A stretch of DNA of 64,000 nt, from assembly GCA_949752745.1 (NCBI GenBank), contig OX457031.1, forward strand, positions 5,972,849 through 6,036,848, read 5' to 3'. This DNA is from Protula sp. h YS-2021. Lineage: Eukaryota; Annelida; Polychaeta; Sabellida; Serpulidae. Below, piece by piece: positions 17,831 to 29,690 of the stretch (position 1 is the first letter of the stretch; every line of letters begins with the position of its first letter). The notes beneath the pieces are model-generated. The model searched no databases, was not told the DNA's origin, and saw nothing but the letters and a program-made list of their open reading frames with translations. The position numbers were made by a program, and so were the translations under genes.

Positions 17831-18771
17831 AGTGTATTAGTGTAGGGATATATGTCCAATTTAATTGTATCCTTTTATATTTTACATTCTTTCAGAGCTT
17901 CTGGATCTAGTTCATATTTTCACTTCAATTTTTTCTGGTTGACATTCAGTTATATAGCATACTGAAATGAGACCTTGCTAAAAGATACGATTAATATTTG
18001 GATGAAAAAAAATAGTTGACCTTTTTTTATAAAGAATGCTGTTTGGAATCTCTTGAGTGTGTGCTTCTTACAGAAGTGCAAAACGTGATATGGAAGCTCG
18101 AGTGATGTCACCGAATTAGATCTCCTTGCACTTTGATTAAGCGCAAAAAGAATGTATTGTTGGGTGTTTTCTCTGTTCTAGCGTCTAGTCAGATGTTTCC
18201 CACTTCAGTGCAAAAACCTTTGCAAATTACCAGTCTGCGATAATAAATAATTCTTGTCGGATAAAGTTAACTTCAATATTGTGTCAAAATAGTTTTTGTC
18301 GGATAAAGTTAACTCATTTAATATATCAGTTCACGCTCTTTTTTAAATGTGTGACAGTTTTGAACCGCTGAAGACACAATATAGCCCGCAAAGGGTTGAC
18401 CGTGTCCTTAAACACAGCGCATAACTAACTCGTAGGGCAGAAACACTTGAAAGATTGCCTCCATTTCCACTATTTTTATTCTGCAAAAAAGTATAGCGCC
18501 TGCACTGAAAGTTCTCGATTTTTTTAAAATATGTGTGGGTTTCACTCCCTTTATGATTCGATTCGTTAACTTTTCTATTTAAAAAAAGATTTAGAAACGC
18601 TTGAATTTTAAATAGCTGTTTGTATGCACCGTGCAGGAAGATACATGTTTCAACATGGCCAGACGTGTTGTTGCATATACCCATTGATGCGCAACGGATG
18701 CGTTCATGTCACAAGTTCAATATTACCGGTAAAGCATAACCGCTATTCCCAGAAATTCTGAACTTTACAAA
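17831..18771 (+). other. Intergenic region upstream of the 134-codon ORF
   Basis: No gene is supported. The word TTGTCGGATAAAGTTAACT occurs twice (about 18,255 and 18,298), 43 bp apart, making a short direct repeat. A 113-codon minus-strand frame (18,343-18,684) looks random. No TATA box is clear upstream of 18,772. Confidence 0.4.
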
Positions 18772-19176
18772 ATGGAGCCGTCATTTGAGGAGAAAAATTT
18801 AAATAAATTACTTGATGTAATTGACAATAGGTTTATATTAAGCCATGACCTAGGACAGGTTATCTATGGAGACCAGGCATACGTAAAAGACTGTTTGGTG
18901 TATTTGTTAACGGAAGACAGTGTTTTCGCGCATGTTTTATACTTGGCAGTTGTTGAGGCGATCCAGGATATGGAATATACGGAGGATCCGCCTTTATTGG
19001 CATATTTAGTTTTTCTGACTAACCGTAAACTTTGGAAAATTAAGCACCAAGAACCTTTCAAAAGACATGATTTGGATTCAGATACTTATACGCATATGTT
19101 CGAAACAAGTTTTCATGTACTTTGTGTTTTTGATGGGCAAGAAACAGTTGAAGAGTTCGAAATTGGTGTACTGTAA
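18772..19176 (+). CDS. Orphan 134-residue protein, intronless, function unknown
   Basis: ATG (TACAAAATGGAG, with A at -3 and G at +4, a good initiation context) starts an open frame ending in TAA. The product is acidic and apparently all-helical, with hydrophobic stretches such as DCLVYLLTEDSVFAHVLYLA and PPLLAYLVFLTNRKLW. No signal peptide or known motif is recognised. Support for a real gene comes from the decayed second copy downstream (19,240-19,505), which keeps the same residues. It sits between the YR gene and the inverted satellite array and, if the region is a mobile element, would be cargo. Confidence 0.55.
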   Translation: MEPSFEEKNLNKLLDVIDNRFILSHDLGQVIYGDQAYVKDCLVYLLTEDSVFAHVLYLAVVEAIQDMEYTEDPPLLAYLVFLTNRKLWKIKHQEPFKRHDLDSDTYTHMFETSFHVLCVFDGQETVEEFEIGVL

Positions 19177-19239
19177 TAGAGACACATTTAGAAACGTGAC
19201 CATGAACCAACTATGTGCATAGTATTTGGCGCTTTGACT

Positions 19240-19505
19240 TCACAACTTAAAGATAAATGGTTACTTGTTCAACATATACGACGCAGTTACTGAAACAATT
19301 GATGAGGTGGAATTTACAGAGGAACCATATTTGCTGGCAAACTTAGTTCATATAAATAAACCGTAAATTTAGTGAAATTGTTCAAGAACCTTTGACAGGA
19401 ATTGTTATATATCCTGATATGTGTTAAGATATGTTTCCCGAAAGTATTCATGTATGTGCACGCTATTTTCTATGCTGACTTCTTGTAGCTTAAGTGCAGT
19501 TGAAA
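19240..19505 (+). pseudogene. Decayed tandem duplicate of the 134-residue ORF
   Basis: Starting near 19,276 the frame reads IYDAVTETIDEVEFTEEPYL and then LANLVHI, matching LYLAVVEAIQDMEYTEDPPL and LAYLVFL of the upstream ORF. A one-base shift before AACCGTAAA then breaks it. DNA similarity continues through CAAGAACCTTT, and residues DMFPESIHV mirror HMFETSFHV after a stop. Several stops confirm loss of function. Confidence 0.65.
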
Positions 19506-19619
19506 TTGGCACACATTCAAAAACTTGCTACCCGCGCCCATATTGGGATTGTAAAGCAATTATGACCGTCACTTAAGCGTTGTCAGACCCAATAATTCTC
19601 AAAATAAATGTATGGCCAA

Positions 19620-19978
19620 ACTGAGCTAAAGGAAATACAGATAAGAGGAAATAAATGTACAGTCTCGTTTATAAGACATTCAGGTCAATAACAAATAGAA
19701 TGTGAGAATTAGCCTGAAAACTATTATATTGCTCTTCCCTATTTTGTAAACTGGAATTTACAGCACGTTGCAAGCATAAAAAGTTGTTGTTCTCTTTACT
19801 TTCTATTGCAAAAGTGTTGAATTGAAAAGTGTAAAACTTTGATGCCAATTAAAACCTTGTAACTAGATATTAAAAGTTTTCTTTTAATTCAATGTCACTC
19901 CAACAGTACGACATAGAATTTGTTTGTGAATTTTTGTTGCATGACATTAAGGGTATTGAGTTTATCTTATTCTTCACA
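19620..19978 (-). repeat. Inverted partial satellite monomer
   Basis: The reverse complement matches the ~930-bp satellite (CTTGTAACTAGAT, CATAAAAAGTTGTTGTTCTC and GACATTAAG words are present). It ends at the same junction (GTATTGAGTTTATCTTATTC) where satellite gives way to the hairpin-bearing segment at 26,823 and, inverted, 29,689. Confidence 0.85.
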
Positions 19979-20184
19979 TAGCCTCGAGACTGGAAGATCT
20001 TGGGTTGAATCCCGTTCGGGTCATACCTAAGACTTTAAAACTTTGACTCCTCCTTGCTACCCTGTGAGGCAATCCACATGTAAGGGTTAGAAGGATGGCT
20101 GGAATGCCCCATTTCAGTATAATGTGGCAGGGGGATCCCGATATGACCATAGTTGATTGCGATCTAAAGAACAATACAATACAA
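19979..20184 (+). mobile_element. SINE copy, same family as 4,802-5,012
   Basis: It shares CCTCGAGACTGGAAGATC, GGGTCATACCT, the CCCCATTTCAGTATAATGTGG core and the AATACAATACAA tail. The target duplication is CTTCACATAG on both sides. The paralogous segment at about 26,840-26,860 (TTCCTCACATAAAATCC) has no SINE and serves as an empty site. This copy inserted after the satellite/terminal-segment duplication. Confidence 0.85.
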
Positions 20185-20189
20185 CCTTC

Positions 20190-20805
20190 ACATAGCATCC
20201 ATGGTTGAAGAATCTTTACCACTTAAGTACAAAAAAAATTAGGCCGTCGTACAAGCGATATTAGATCTATCATTTAAAAAAAGCAAAGCAATTCTAAGCA
20301 AACAAGCTGAAGTAATAGAAATAGAGATAAAAAAATAAATGTTTAATTATGAAGACCGCAGTTTTAGGCGAAAAAAAAGCAATCTATGGAAAATGCAAGC
20401 CATTTCTCTTCATGTTTTGTGTTGTATCCCCACATGTCTAGAAATCATTAGTCGAATTTAAAATTCAGTCGAATCCAGCCACCATACATTGACAAAAAAA
20501 ATAACACTGTGTACATACCGAAGCGGTATGAACACAGTGTTATTTAACGTCAGTGTTTCAAAATAAAAAGTACAAAAAAAGTAAAATTAAATGTCACAGC
20601 CATTATTTTCTTAATTGCACATATTGTGTGCAACAAACAGAATAAAGTTAATACATTATGCTAAAAAATATTAATTCCGCAATTTAATCGTTGTTGGACC
20701 CAAAAAGATAAATATGTAAATAGAACAATTTCTTCACATGTAGAATAAACATAGCCTCCATAACCAGTTATGGGCTGGTGGGACTAGTTTTCCCATCCAT
20801 AACGT
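20190..20805 (-). repeat. Terminal segment T, copy 1 (inverted orientation)
   Basis: It is homologous along its length to 26,835-27,470 and, for the hairpin-proximal ~400 bp, to the reverse complement of 29,290-29,690. It contains the hairpin at 20,499-20,545. Shared words include TTGTTGGACCCAAAA and CAACCAGTTATGGGCT-like sequence near the outer edge. No open frame. Confidence 0.85.
20499..20545. other. Hairpin / palindrome H1
   Basis: Two 21-base arms with a single mismatch enclose the 5-base loop GAAGC. The arm core is AACACTGTG..CATACC. This copy has an A.T pair where H2 and H3 have C.G, a compensated change. Confidence 0.85.
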
Positions 20806-23800
20806 GGTTCTTGTGGGGAGGGGGGGTAAAAGTATCTTTGATCCACTTTATCTGAGCAGCTCACATCAATATTCCGATGCCTATGTTTCTTTTATTCTAA
20901 CGATCTTCTTTCAAAAGCAGTAATCTGAACAGGATTAGGTCATAAACTATTGCAACTTTTTTAATTTAAGAAGACTTTACTGCATTCAATCCGGAATTCA
21001 ATGACAATTTATAGAATATTTACAATTAGTCTGAACAAAAAGCTTCAGAAGAATGTAATATTGGAGAGTATGCGAACCCTATGCCTTCACCAAATAAAAA
21101 CTACAGCGCGATATGTAAGATGTATCCAAGCAGTTGTAGAAAATTTAAGCGTTTCAAGATCATAACATCAATAAAAAGAGCATAAAGACAGTCACTGAAG
21201 GTTTCGGGCCCAATTCAAAAAGAAAAATTAGAAAATTCTAAACACAGGTGCAACAAAGACGGCTAATTTTTACAGAGATAAGTGAAAATAAATGTATGGT
21301 GTTGTTTATAACACATTCAGGTCAATTACAACTACAATATGAAAAAAGCCTGTAAATGTAAGAAAGAGCCTACCAATTATTATAGTAATCTTCTCCACTT
21401 TGAAAACACGAATTTACACATATTACAAGCATAAAAAGTTCTTGTTCTTTTTCTTTCAAATGTAAAAATGCTGAATTGAAAAGTTTAAAACTTTGATGCC
21501 AATTAAAACCTTGTAACCAGATCGTAAGTTTTTTAAATTCAATATCACTCATATAGTGCGACGTGGAATATCGGTCTTAGCCAGCATTATCTCAAGGGAT
21601 TTGTGAGTTCCCTTGCATGAGATTAGACGTATTGTTTAAAGTGTCTCCGCATGAATAACTTGGTTCTTGGCGCAGAAGGGGTGGATTTAAAGTATATTTG
21701 ATCCACTTTTTGAAAGCAGCCCATATCAGTGTTGCGATGCCTATTTTTGTTTATTCTGATTATCCGCTTTCACGCCTTTTCTTAAATATATTTTTCCTTC
21801 TCAAAAGCAGAAATATCAACAGGAGACGGGATGGCCTCAAGGATTATGTCATAAACAATAACAATTTCACTTTCAAAAGACATTGATCTGTACAATCAGA
21901 AAAATAATGACAATATATCGAGCAGTTACACTTAGTCCAAACAAAACTCGTCAGAGAAATGTAACATTCCAGAGTAAACAGACCCTATCTCTTTACGAAA
22001 AAAATAATAAACCCCACACATGAGAGATTTGTGCACGCAACTGTAGAAAATTGAAGCGTTTTAAGATCATACCACCAATGAAAAGAAAATAAAGTCAGTC
22101 ATTCGCAGCGGTTTTGGGCCCATCGATTCAAAAGAAAAATTAGAAGATTCTAACCGCATGTCTAAATACAGCTAAATTTAACAGAGATAAGAGAAAAATA
22201 AATGTATAACGTCGTCTATAGCACATTCAGAAAAATTGTGTAAAATAACATGTAAATATGAGAAACAGCCTGCAAACTATTATAGTAATCTTCCCCAGTT
22301 TGAAAACCGGAATTTACCACACATTACAAGTATAAAAAGCTGTTGTTCTCTTTTCTTTCAATTGTATAAATGCTGAATTATAAATGTGTATCACTTTCAT
22401 GCCACGTAAAACCTTATAACTAGATCTTAAAAGTCCTTTTTTTAATCCAATGTCACTGAAATAGTACGACATGGAATATCGGGCGTAGCCAGCATTTTTT
22501 CAAGGAGTTTGTGAATTTCCGTTGCGTGACATTAAAAGTATTGTTTCAAATGTCTTCGCATAAATAACTTGGTTCTTGGGGTAGGTGGGAGTAGGGAGGG
22601 GGTGGATTTAAAGTATATTTGACCCACTTTTTCAAGGCAGCCCATATCAATGTTGCGATACCTAAGATTGTTTATTCTAAGGATCCGCTTTCACGATTTT
22701 TTTAAGAATATATTTTTCTTTCTCAAAAGCAGAAATATCAAGAGGAGACGGGATGGCCTCAAGGATTATGTCATAAGCAATAACAATTTCACTTTCATCA
22801 GACCTTGGTCTGTACAATCAGAAAAATAATGACAATATATCGAGCAGTTACACTTAGTCAAAACACAACTCGTCAGAGAAATGTAACATTCCAGACTAAA
22901 CAGACCCTATCTCTTTACGAAAAAAATAATAAAACGCATACATAGAGATTTCTGCGCCCAACTGTAGAAAATTGAAGCGTTTTAAGATCATACCACCAAT
23001 GAACAGAAAGTAAAGTCAGTCATTCGCAGCGGTTTTAGGCCCATCGATTCAAAAGGAAAATTAGAAGATTCTAACCGCATGTGTAAATACAGCTATTTTT
23101 AACAGAGATAAGAGAAAAATAAATGTATAACGTCGTCTATAGAACATTCAGATAAACTGTGTAAAATAACATGTAAATATGAAAAACAGCCTGCAAACTA
23201 TTAGAGTAAGCTTCTCCAGTTTGAAAACCGGAATTAACCACACATTACAAGCATAGAAAGTTGTTGTTCTCTTTTCTTTCAATAGTATAAATGTTGAATT
23301 GTAAATGTGTAACACTTTCATGCCAATTAAAACCTTGTAACTAGATCTTAAAAGTCCTTTTTTTAAATTCAATGTCACTCAAACAGTACGACATGGAAAA
23401 TCGGGCGTACCCAGCATTTTTTCAAGGAGTTTGTGAATTTCCGTTGCGTGACATTAAAAGTATTGTTTCAAATGTCTTCGCATAAATAACTTGGTTCTTG
23501 GGGTAGGTGGGAGTAGGGAGGGGGACGTATTTAAAGTATATTTGACCCACTTTTTCAAGGCAGCCCATATCAATGTTATTATACCTAAGATTGTTTATTC
23601 TAAGGATCCGCTTTCACGATTTTTTTAAGAATATATTTTTCTTTCTCAAAAGCAGAAATATCAAGAGGAGATGGGATGGCCTCAAGGATTATGTCATAAA
23701 CAATAACAATTTCACTTTCATCCGACCTTGTTCTGTACAATCAGGAAAATAATGACAATATATCGAGCAGTTACACTTAGTCCAAACAAAATTCGTCAGA

Positions 23801-26800
23801 GAAATGTAACATTCCAGAGTAAACAGACCCTATCTGTTTACGAAAAAAATAATAAAACGCATACATAAGAGATTTCTGCGCCCAACTATAGAAAATTGAA
23901 GCGTTTTAAGATCATACCACCAATGAAAAGAAAATAAAGTCAGTCATTCGCAGCGGTTTTAGGCCCATCGATTCAAAAGGAAAATTAGAAGATCTAACCG
24001 CATGTGGAAATACAGCTAATTTTAACAGAGATAAGAGAAAAATAAATGTATAACGTCGTCTATAGAACATTCAGATAAACTGTGTAAAATAACATGTAAA
24101 TATGAAAAACAGCCTGCAAACTATTAGAGTAAGCATCTCCAGTTTGAAAACCGGAATTTACCACACATTACAAGCTTAGAAAAGTGTTGTTCTCTTTTTT
24201 TTCAATTGTATAAATGTTGAATTGTAAATGTGTAACACTTTCATGCCAATTAAAACCTTGTAACTAGATCTTAATAGTCCTTTTTTTGTTCAATCCAATG
24301 CCACTCAAACAGCACGATATGGAATATCGGGCGTAGCCAGCATTTTTTCAAGGAGTTTGTGAATTTCCGTTGCGTGACATTAAAAGTATTGTTTCAAATG
24401 TCTTCGCATAAATAACTTGGTTCTTGGGAAAGGTGGGAGTAGGGAGGGGGGTGGATTTAAAGTATATTTGACCCACTTTTTCAAGGCAGTCCATATCAAT
24501 GTTGCCAAACCTAAGATGGTTTATTCTAAGGATCCCCTTTCACGATTTTTTTTAAGAATGTAATATTCTTTCTCAAAAGCAGAAATATCAAGAGGAGACG
24601 GGATGGCCTCAAGGATTATGTCATAAACAATAACAATTTCACTTTCATCCGACCTTGTTCTGTACAATCAGGAAAATAATGACAATATATCGAGCAGTTA
24701 CACTTAGTCCAAACAAAATTCGTCAGAGAAATGTAACATTCCAGACTAAACAGACCCTATCTGTTTACGAAAAAAATAATAAAACGCATACATAAGAGAT
24801 TTCTGCGCCCAACTATAGAAAATTGAAGCGTTTTAAGATCATACCACCAATGAAAAGAAAATAAAGTCAGTCATTCGCAGCGGTTTTGGGCCCATCGATT
24901 CAAAAGGAAAATTAGAAGATCTAACCGCATGTGGAAATACAGCTAATTTTAACAGAGATAAGAGAAAAATAAATGTATAACGTCGTCTATAGCACATTCA
25001 GATAAACTGTGTAAAATAACATGTAAATATGAAAAACAGCCTGCAAACTATTAGAGTAATCTTCTCCAGTTTGAAAACCGGAATTTACCACACATTACAA
25101 GCATAAAAAGTTGTTGTTCTCTTTTCTTTCAATTGTATAAATGCTGAATTGTAAATGTGTAACACTTTTATGCCACTTAAAACCTTGTAACTAGATCTTA
25201 AAAGTCCCTTTTTTAATTCAATGTCACTCAAACAGTACGACATGGAATATCGGGCGTAGCCAGCATTTTTTCAAGAAGTTTGTGAATTTCCGTTGCGTGA
25301 CATTAAAAGTATTGTTTCAAATGTCTCCGCATAGATAACTTGGTTCTCGGGGTAGGTGGGAGTAGGGAGGGGGGTGGATTTAAAGTATATTTGACCCACT
25401 TTTTCAAGGCAGTCCATATCAATGTTGCCAAACCTAAGATGGTTTATTCTAAGGATCCCCTTTCACGATTTTTTTAAGAATATATTTTTCTTTCTCAAAA
25501 GCAGAAATATCAAGAGGAGACGGGATGGCCTCAAGGATTATGTCATAAACAATAACAATTTCACTTTCAGAAGAAATTATAATAAAACGCACACATAAGA
25601 GATTTATGCACGCAATTGTAGAAAATTGAAGCGTTTTAAGATCATACCACCAATGAAAAGAAAATAAAGTCCGTCATTCACAGCGGTTTTGGGCCCATCG
25701 ATTCAAAAGGAAAATTAGAAGATTCTAACCGCATGTGTAAATACAGCTAATTTTAACAAAGATAAGAGAAAAATAAATGTATAACGTCGTCTATAGCACA
25801 TTCAGATAAACTGTGTAAAATAACATGTAAATATGAAAAACAGCCTGCAAACTATTAGAGTAAGCTTCTCCAGTTTGAAAACCGGAATTTACCACACATT
25901 ACAAGCATAAAAAGTTGTTGTTCTCTTTTCTTTCAATTGTATAAATGCTGAATTGTAAATGTGTAACACTTTTATGCCACTTAAAACCTTGTAACTAGAT
26001 CTTAAAAGTCCCTTTTTTAATTCAATGTCACTCAAACAGTACGACATGGAATATCGGGCGTAGCCAGCATTTTTTCAAGAAGTTTGTGAATTTCCGTTGC
26101 GTGACATTAACAGTATTGTTTCAAATGTCTCCGCATAGATAACTTGGTTCTCGGGGTAGGTGGGAGTAGGGAGGGGGTGGATTTAAAGTATATTTGACCC
26201 ACTTTTTCAAGGCAGTCCATATCAATGTTGCCAAACCTAAGATGGATTATTCTAAGGATCCCCTTTCACGATTTTTTTAAGAATATATTTTTCTTTCTCA
26301 AAAGCAGAAATATCAAGAGGAGACGGGATGGCCTCAAGGATTATGTCATAAACAATAACAATTTCACTTTCATCAGACCTTGGTCTGTACAATCAGAAAA
26401 ATAATGACAATATATCGAGCAGTTACACTTAGTCCTAACAAAAAACTTCAGAGAAATGTAACATTCCAGATTATACAGACCCTATCTCTTAACGAAAAAA
26501 ATAATAAAACACACATATAAGAGATTTGACCACGCAGTTGTAGAAAATTGAAGCGTTTAAGATCATACTACAAAAGATCATAAAGACAATCATTCCTAGC
26601 GGTTTTGGGCCCATCATTTCAAATAGAAAATTAGAAAATTCTAATATCAGGTGCAACACAGACCGCTAGTTTTAACAGAGAGAAGAGAAACCGTGTAACC
26701 AGATCTGAAAGTTTTTTTTTTTTTAATTCAATATTACTCCAATAGTACAAGGTGGAATATTTGGCGTAACCAGCATTTTCTCAACGGGTTTGTGAATTTC

Positions 26801-26830
26801 CGTTGCACGACATTGAAAGTATTGAGTTTA
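20806..26830 (-). repeat. Inverted ~930-bp satellite array (about 6-7 monomers)
   Basis: The reverse complement of the satellite. TTTACGAAAAAAATAA-type landmarks lie near 21,995, 22,915, 23,838, 24,766 and 26,490. The inner monomer (about 20,960-21,230) is the divergent gene-proximal type seen at 820-1,030. A monomer near 25,570 lacks ~200 bp (the segment between the CACTTTCA word and ACGAAAAAAATAA). G-rich tracts GGTGGGAGTAGGGAGGGG appear once per monomer on this strand. No gene is supported. Confidence 0.9.
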
Positions 26831-27470
26831 TCTTATTCCTCACATAAAATCCAAGGTTGAAGAAGCTTTAAAACTTAAGTACAAAAAAATTCAGGCCATC
26901 GTACAAGCGATATTAGATCTATCATTTAAAAAAGCAAAGCAATTCTAGCCAAATTTACGGACAAACTGAGCTAATAGAAATAGACAAAATAAATGTTTAA
27001 TTATAAGGACCGCAGTTTCAGGCGAAAATAGCAATCTATGAGAAACGAAAGCCATTTCCCTGCATGCATTGTTTTGAATCCACACTCCTCTAGAAATGAT
27101 TAGACGAATTTAAGATTCAGTCGAATCCACCCATCATACATTGACAAAAAAAATACCACTGTGTGCATACCAAAGAGGTATGAACACAGTGGTATTTAAC
27201 GTCAGTGTTTCAAAATAATAACTGCAAAAAAAAGTCAAATAAAAGGTCACACCCATTATTTTATTCTTTCCAAAGATTGCACATGTTGTGTGCAAGAAAC
27301 TGAACTATGTTGAAAATTATGCTCAAAAATATAAGTGCCGCCATTTAATTGTTGTTGGACCCAAAACTTCAAAAAGATAAATATGTAAATAGAACAATTT
27401 CTTCACATGTAGAATATACATAGCCTCCACAACCAGTTATGGGCTAGTCGGACTATAGTTTCGGCATCCA
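26831..27470 (-). repeat. Terminal segment T, copy 2 (inverted orientation)
   Basis: It is the outer boundary of the inverted array. It is collinear with 19,957-20,805 except that the SINE is absent, and it contains hairpin H2 at 27,151-27,197. Similarity to copy 1 ends near 27,470. Confidence 0.85.
27151..27197. other. Hairpin / palindrome H2
   Basis: Arms of 21 bases with one mismatch and loop AAAGA. The arm core is ACCACTGTG..CATACC / GGTATG..CACAGTGGT. The mismatch sits at the same arm position as in H1 and H3. Confidence 0.85.
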
Positions 27471-27531
27471 CACTTCTTTATTTCAAGGTCTGGTTACGAG
27501 GTATTAATTGATATTCAAACATAAATACATT

Positions 27532-27674
27532 GTTTACCCCATTGTGAAACAGTCTCTTACGGGAAACGTAGACCATTACAATATATTTGAGAGTTTATTT
27601 TAAAATATATTAATAGAAACTTCTTCGCAGTTACAAAATTCCTTTTTAACAGACTGTTTCGCAGTAGGGTAAAC
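27532..27674. repeat. Imperfect foldback, ~29-bp arms
   Basis: GTTTACCCCATTGTGAAACA (27,532 on) pairs imperfectly with TGTTTCGCAGTAGGGTAAAC (ending 27,674) around ~85 bp of AT-rich DNA. It may be a small MITE or a cruciform-prone site. No target duplication is evident. Confidence 0.6.
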
Positions 27675-28174
27675 CGTCTACGTACTCTGGAATTTGACGT
27701 GCCGACATGTATTCGCATGATATTTTTTGACACGTATATTTCAAATGACAGGAAAAATAATAGTAATAATAATTTTGGAATGGAAGTCTAGAAACGCCTT
27801 TCTTTTATGACTTGATGTTATGCACCGACTAACGGATACACTTCTGTTTGTAAACAAAACCACGTGTATTTGTAAACAAAACTTTGTTTATTTTGTTATG
27901 GAAATGACCTAAAAAGACCGCGTGCAGGGTCTACATTCACTTTGAGCTTACGTTTAAAAGGCCGTTTTTCTCTTACACACACTGTCCAAGTTGGCTGGAA
28001 TTATGTTTTGCAGTTTTTACTGAATATTGAGAGATCTAAACAATATTTTTTTAAGCCCATTAAATAGGAGACGGCAAAAAAATTCGGCCAAGATTGTATT
28101 TGATCATTTTTGGAATACACCCAAAAATAACGATTTTAGAACTCAGGCTTCGGGCTGGATTCGACGCCAGCCTA

Positions 28175-28358
<184 letters not shown>

Positions 28359-28989
28359 CCTGTCTTCACGGCGAAGTCAGAGCCTGTGGTCGTAAGCTCA
28401 AAGTGAAACTAGAGCTTTTTTGTGAAACCGGACCCAAAACCCAGGGTCTACATTCAAAAACCGAGTTATGATAACCATGATTTATATTGAGAGATGGGCT
28501 TTCATATGAGAGGGGTGTCCAGAAACGCCTGGTGTATTTTTGGGGCAAAATTTTGGGTTTTTTTAGTTTATACACTTCCCAATAGGGGGAGACCCACCGT
28601 GAGCGAGCACATGGCAGGTTAATTAAAACTTGGCCAATCAAGTGGTTTCCACATGGTTTGAGCCTATTTTCTCGACCAATGAATGAAGAACACTTGAAAA
28701 AGCACGTGTTGGGCGACTTCATGAGATATGGGGGGTGTCACCTTTTTTGTTTACAAAATTTTCCAAGTCCTAGCAGCTTGTTATCCCTGTAGCAGCTCAT
28801 AAACGTATAGCAAAGTGATAAATGGTGTTTATTTTTCTGTAAAACAGTGTTTTTTTACAACCTTTTACTTGGTTTATACAAAAGCATATTTTACAATAGT
28901 TACATTCAAGGCTTTCACCCACATTGTGAAATGTCCGTTTTCACGGTGTGTGTGTACCTTTTCTATAACTTTGCATTGTCCTCCTTTTT

Positions 28990-29690
28990 AAACTTCAAAT
29001 TATCAACAGCTTAAGCTATTTCCATTGTACTTTCTTTTACAATATATGTTAAAAATATTATTTTATCTCCATTAGAATTAGCTGTGTTTGGCGGTAATTT
29101 TTCTTGGAATTTACTTTTTGTGTTTGAACTGATGATGGGTCCAAAAATGCTTGACTGACGGCATTAATTGTCCTTTATGTAAGTGCCGATCTGAATATAT
29201 TTTTAGGTTAATGTTTTAACTTGATTTGTTTTAACGGTTTCAAACTGTGAACTTTACTTTCTCTTTATTCGAGTAGTGATTTTTAAACACTGATATTAAA
29301 TACCACTGTGTTCATACCTGTTTGGTATGCACACAGTGGTATTTTTTTTGTCAATGTATGGTGGCTGGATTCGACTGAATTTTAAATTCCTCTAATGATT
29401 TCTAGAGGAGTGTGGATACACCTCAAAACATGAAGAGAAATGGCTTGCGTTTCTCATAGATTGCTCTTTTTCGCCTGAAACTGCGGTCCTTATAATTAAA
29501 CATTTATTTTCTTTTGTCTCTATTTCTCTTAGCTCAGTTTGTCCGTAAATTTGGTTAGAATTGCTTTGCTTTTTTTTCAATGATAGATCTAATATCGCTT
29601 GTATGACTGCCTTAATTTTTTTTGTACTTAAATATTAAACATTCGTCAACCTTAGATGTTTTTTTATGTGAGGAATAAGATAGACTTAAC
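28990..29690 (+). repeat. Degenerate satellite fragment and terminal segment T, copy 3 (direct orientation)
   Basis: From about 29,298 it is the reverse complement of the inner part of T copies 1 and 2 (TTGACAAAAAAAATA, CTAGAAATGATTAG and CCTGAAACTGCGG words inverted). It passes into satellite at 29,689 at the same junction. The part before 29,180 resembles an old direct satellite piece (GATGGGTCCAAAAATGC). Confidence 0.75.
29298..29344. other. Hairpin / palindrome H3
   Basis: Arms of 21 bases with one mismatch and loop TGTTT. It carries the C.G pair like H2. Being in opposite orientation, its mismatch appears on the other arm, consistent with inversion of the whole segment. Confidence 0.85.

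Noticed and set aside
18343..18684. Minus-strand 113-codon frame
   Set aside because: No domain, low-complexity composition, no second copy to support it, poor start context.
29298..29344. Hairpin as the exact end of the element
   Set aside because: Similarity between T copies continues ~20 bp (and ~250 bp between copies 1 and 2) beyond the hairpin, so the true boundary is not fixed by these three copies.
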